Assembly: GCA_002437565.1 (NCBI GenBank) | Contig: DJQL01000094.1 | Span: forward strand, 1,839 to 8,282 | DNA from: Prevotella sp. UBA6387 | GTDB taxonomy: Bacteria; Bacteroidota; Bacteroidia; Bacteroidales; Bacteroidaceae | DNA length: 6,444 bases | Reading direction: 5' to 3' | In this document: positions 5,167 to 6,444 of the stretch, in pieces | How positions within the stretch are numbered: position 1 is the first letter of the stretch | How the letters are laid out: each line of letters opens with the position of its first letter | Program-made: the position numbers and the translations under genes | Notes under the pieces: model-generated | What the model was told of the DNA's origin: nothing | What the model saw: the letters and a program-made list of their open reading frames with translations, nothing else | The model's database searches: none

Positions 5167-6444
5167 TTATTTCTCCACGCCAATCTCCTTAAGCAGTCTG
5201 TCGGCATGTCCCCACTTGTCTATCATGTATACCACGTACCTGATGTCCACGCCTATGCAACGCGCGAGGTTGGTATCGAAGTTGATGTCTGAAGAGAGGC
5301 TGTCCCAGTTGCCGTCGAAGGCAAGGCCGATGAGCTGTCCCTTGCCGTCGAACATTGGCGAGCCGCTATTGCCGCCCGTGATGTCGTTGTTGGTAAGGAA
5401 GCAGAGGTTCAGGGTGTGGCTCACGGAATCGGTGTACTTGCCGAAATCGGCGGCAGACATGAGCGTGCGCATTATCGGCTCCGCCTGATAATCGATGACG
5501 CCCTTGTCGCCCTTCGCCATCTTGTCGAGCAGGCTCTTCGCGGTGGTGTAGTAAGCCTTGTTGTCGCCCAAGGCGAGCGGCTTCACTTGGCCGTAACTCA
5601 AGCGCATGGTGAAGTTGGCGTCAGAATAGTGTGGCTTGTCCATCTCCATCTGCACCTTGGCATCGCAAAGATAGCGCTCTTGCACGGCTATGCTGTCCGA
5701 CAACGACCAGCCCTTGCCACTTTCGCCCTTGATCTTATAGTAAATCGCGTCAATGGCCTTGGCATAAGCCACGCCTGGGTCTTGGCGATACTGCTTGCTG
5801 GCGAAATAGAGCTTGCCGTTTTTCAGAAGTTGTGAGTTCTTGAAGAGCCAGTCCACATACTTGCGATAGTCGCCCTTGAAACGCTTGTCTATGGTGTTGT
5901 AGACAGCCGTGGGCATGAAGTCCTTGTCGCCCTTCTCGCGATAGTTTTTCAGCAGGGCCGCCATCATGTCGGCATCGGTAGCCGCGTCCCACTGGTCGGC
6001 GTTGTCCTCAAACTGGAAGTATTCGCCTTTCTTAGAGCCTTTGTCGTTTTGCGCGTCCATGAGACGCAGGGCGCGAGCGTTGAACTCAATGTTGCTCCTC
6101 CTGCTGAACGTCTCCGACCATTGCGTCATGGCCTTGGTCAAGCGACTGCGACGCGCGTATAGCCTCTCCAAGAGCGGGAAATCGACCTTATGGGCTAAAT
6201 ACCTTGCGGTATCTTGCCATTGGGCTATTTGCTCCTCATAGGCGCGCTTCTGGTTGACAAGCCCGATGGAATCGATACATTTGTTCATTCCTATGGAGTT
6301 TTTCCAGTAGTTGGAGCTTTGCGCGAACTTCGAGTCATATTTTATCCTCACCGCCTCGCTGGCTCTCATGTGGCGCAGCATCACTTCCTGCTTCACGCCA
6401 CGCACTTGCTGTCTCGGGTCGTTCTGGCAGTCGCGCATCTCCTT
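5167..6444 (-). CDS. dpp7: S46 family dipeptidyl-peptidase, DPP7-like (partial, 5' end off the window)
   Basis: The C-terminal 425 residues of an exported peptidase that removes dipeptides from peptide N-termini, used by Bacteroidota to feed on peptides. The frame stays open to the window edge. Catalytic Ser lies in GGNSGSP, 65 residues before the C-terminus, as in Porphyromonas gingivalis DPP7 (Ser648 of 712) and DPP11 (Ser655 of 720). So roughly 290 N-terminal residues, including the signal peptide and catalytic His and Asp, lie outside. The residue 18 after Ser is Gly (in GLAFDGNWD), the DPP7/DAP BII state that favours hydrophobic P1 residues; DPP11 has Arg there and prefers Asp/Glu. The Asp just before it matches DAP BII Asp674, which binds the substrate N-terminus. 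The long helical middle (about 60-330 of the visible part) is the regulatory domain typical of S46. The apparent Met at 6438 is internal. The visible part looks intact. Confidence 0.93.
   Translation of the reverse strand, partial: KEMRDCQNDPRQQVRGVKQEVMLRHMRASEAVRIKYDSKFAQSSNYWKNSIGMNKCIDSIGLVNQKRAYEEQIAQWQDTARYLAHKVDFPLLERLYARRSRLTKAMTQWSETFSRRSNIEFNARALRLMDAQNDKGSKKGEYFQFEDNADQWDAATDADMMAALLKNYREKGDKDFMPTAVYNTIDKRFKGDYRKYVDWLFKNSQLLKNGKLYFASKQYRQDPGVAYAKAIDAIYYKIKGESGKGWSLSDSIAVQERYLCDAKVQMEMDKPHYSDANFTMRLSYGQVKPLALGDNKAYYTTAKSLLDKMAKGDKGVIDYQAEPIMRTLMSAADFGKYTDSVSHTLNLCFLTNNDITGGNSGSPMFDGKGQLIGLAFDGNWDSLSSDINFDTNLARCIGVDIRYVVYMIDKWGHADRLLKEIGVEK

Noticed and set aside
4641..5192. 183-residue plus-strand open frame opposite the membrane-protein gene
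   Set aside because: It is antisense to a coherent coding sequence, runs through the intercistronic stem-loop and has no recognisable domain.

Overview
The window looks like chromosomal DNA from a Bacteroidota species, most likely Prevotella or a close relative. Three promoters carry the Bacteroidota -7 element TAnnTTTG, start codons mostly lack a clear Shine-Dalgarno sequence, and the right edge carries an S46 dipeptidyl-peptidase with a DPP7-type pocket. The genus is inferred from general resemblance, not from a database match.

Left block (1-1850, minus strand). A strong hairpin with U-tracts on both sides (63-104) closes the block. It follows dusB (tRNA-dihydrouridine synthase B, 615-1637) and a small cysteine-motif redox-type protein of the C_GCAxxG_C_C family (169-558). 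The two genes are 56 bases apart with no recognisable promoter between them, so they are probably one transcript driven from a -7 element near 1745-1754.

Middle block. A tRNA-Asn(GTT) gene (1850-1923, minus) is a self-contained unit with a full -33/-7 promoter and an intrinsic terminator. Diverging from it is a plus-strand gene for an exported S41 C-terminal-processing peptidase (2131-3846) with signal peptide, PDZ domain and an intact Ser/Lys dyad.

Intergenic block (3847-4589). About 740 bases carry no convincing gene. They hold the probable S41 terminator with a competing hairpin partner, a perfect 8-bp hairpin, four 22-base tandem repeats preceded by degenerate inverted copies, a 13-base direct repeat flanking much of this material, and a minus-strand intrinsic terminator.

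Right block (4590-6444, minus strand). A partial S46 dipeptidyl-peptidase (C-terminal 425 residues, catalytic Ser present, DPP7-type Gly in the specificity pocket) is followed after a 79-base gap with a strong stem-loop by a small single-pass membrane protein that resembles anti-sigma factors in layout. No sigma factor gene is in view.

Functionally this is mostly core material: tRNA and tRNA modification, envelope proteolysis and peptide breakdown. I see no defence island, integrase, transposase, CRISPR array or biosynthetic cluster. The least explained items are the repeat-bearing intergenic region and the membrane protein next to the S46 peptidase.
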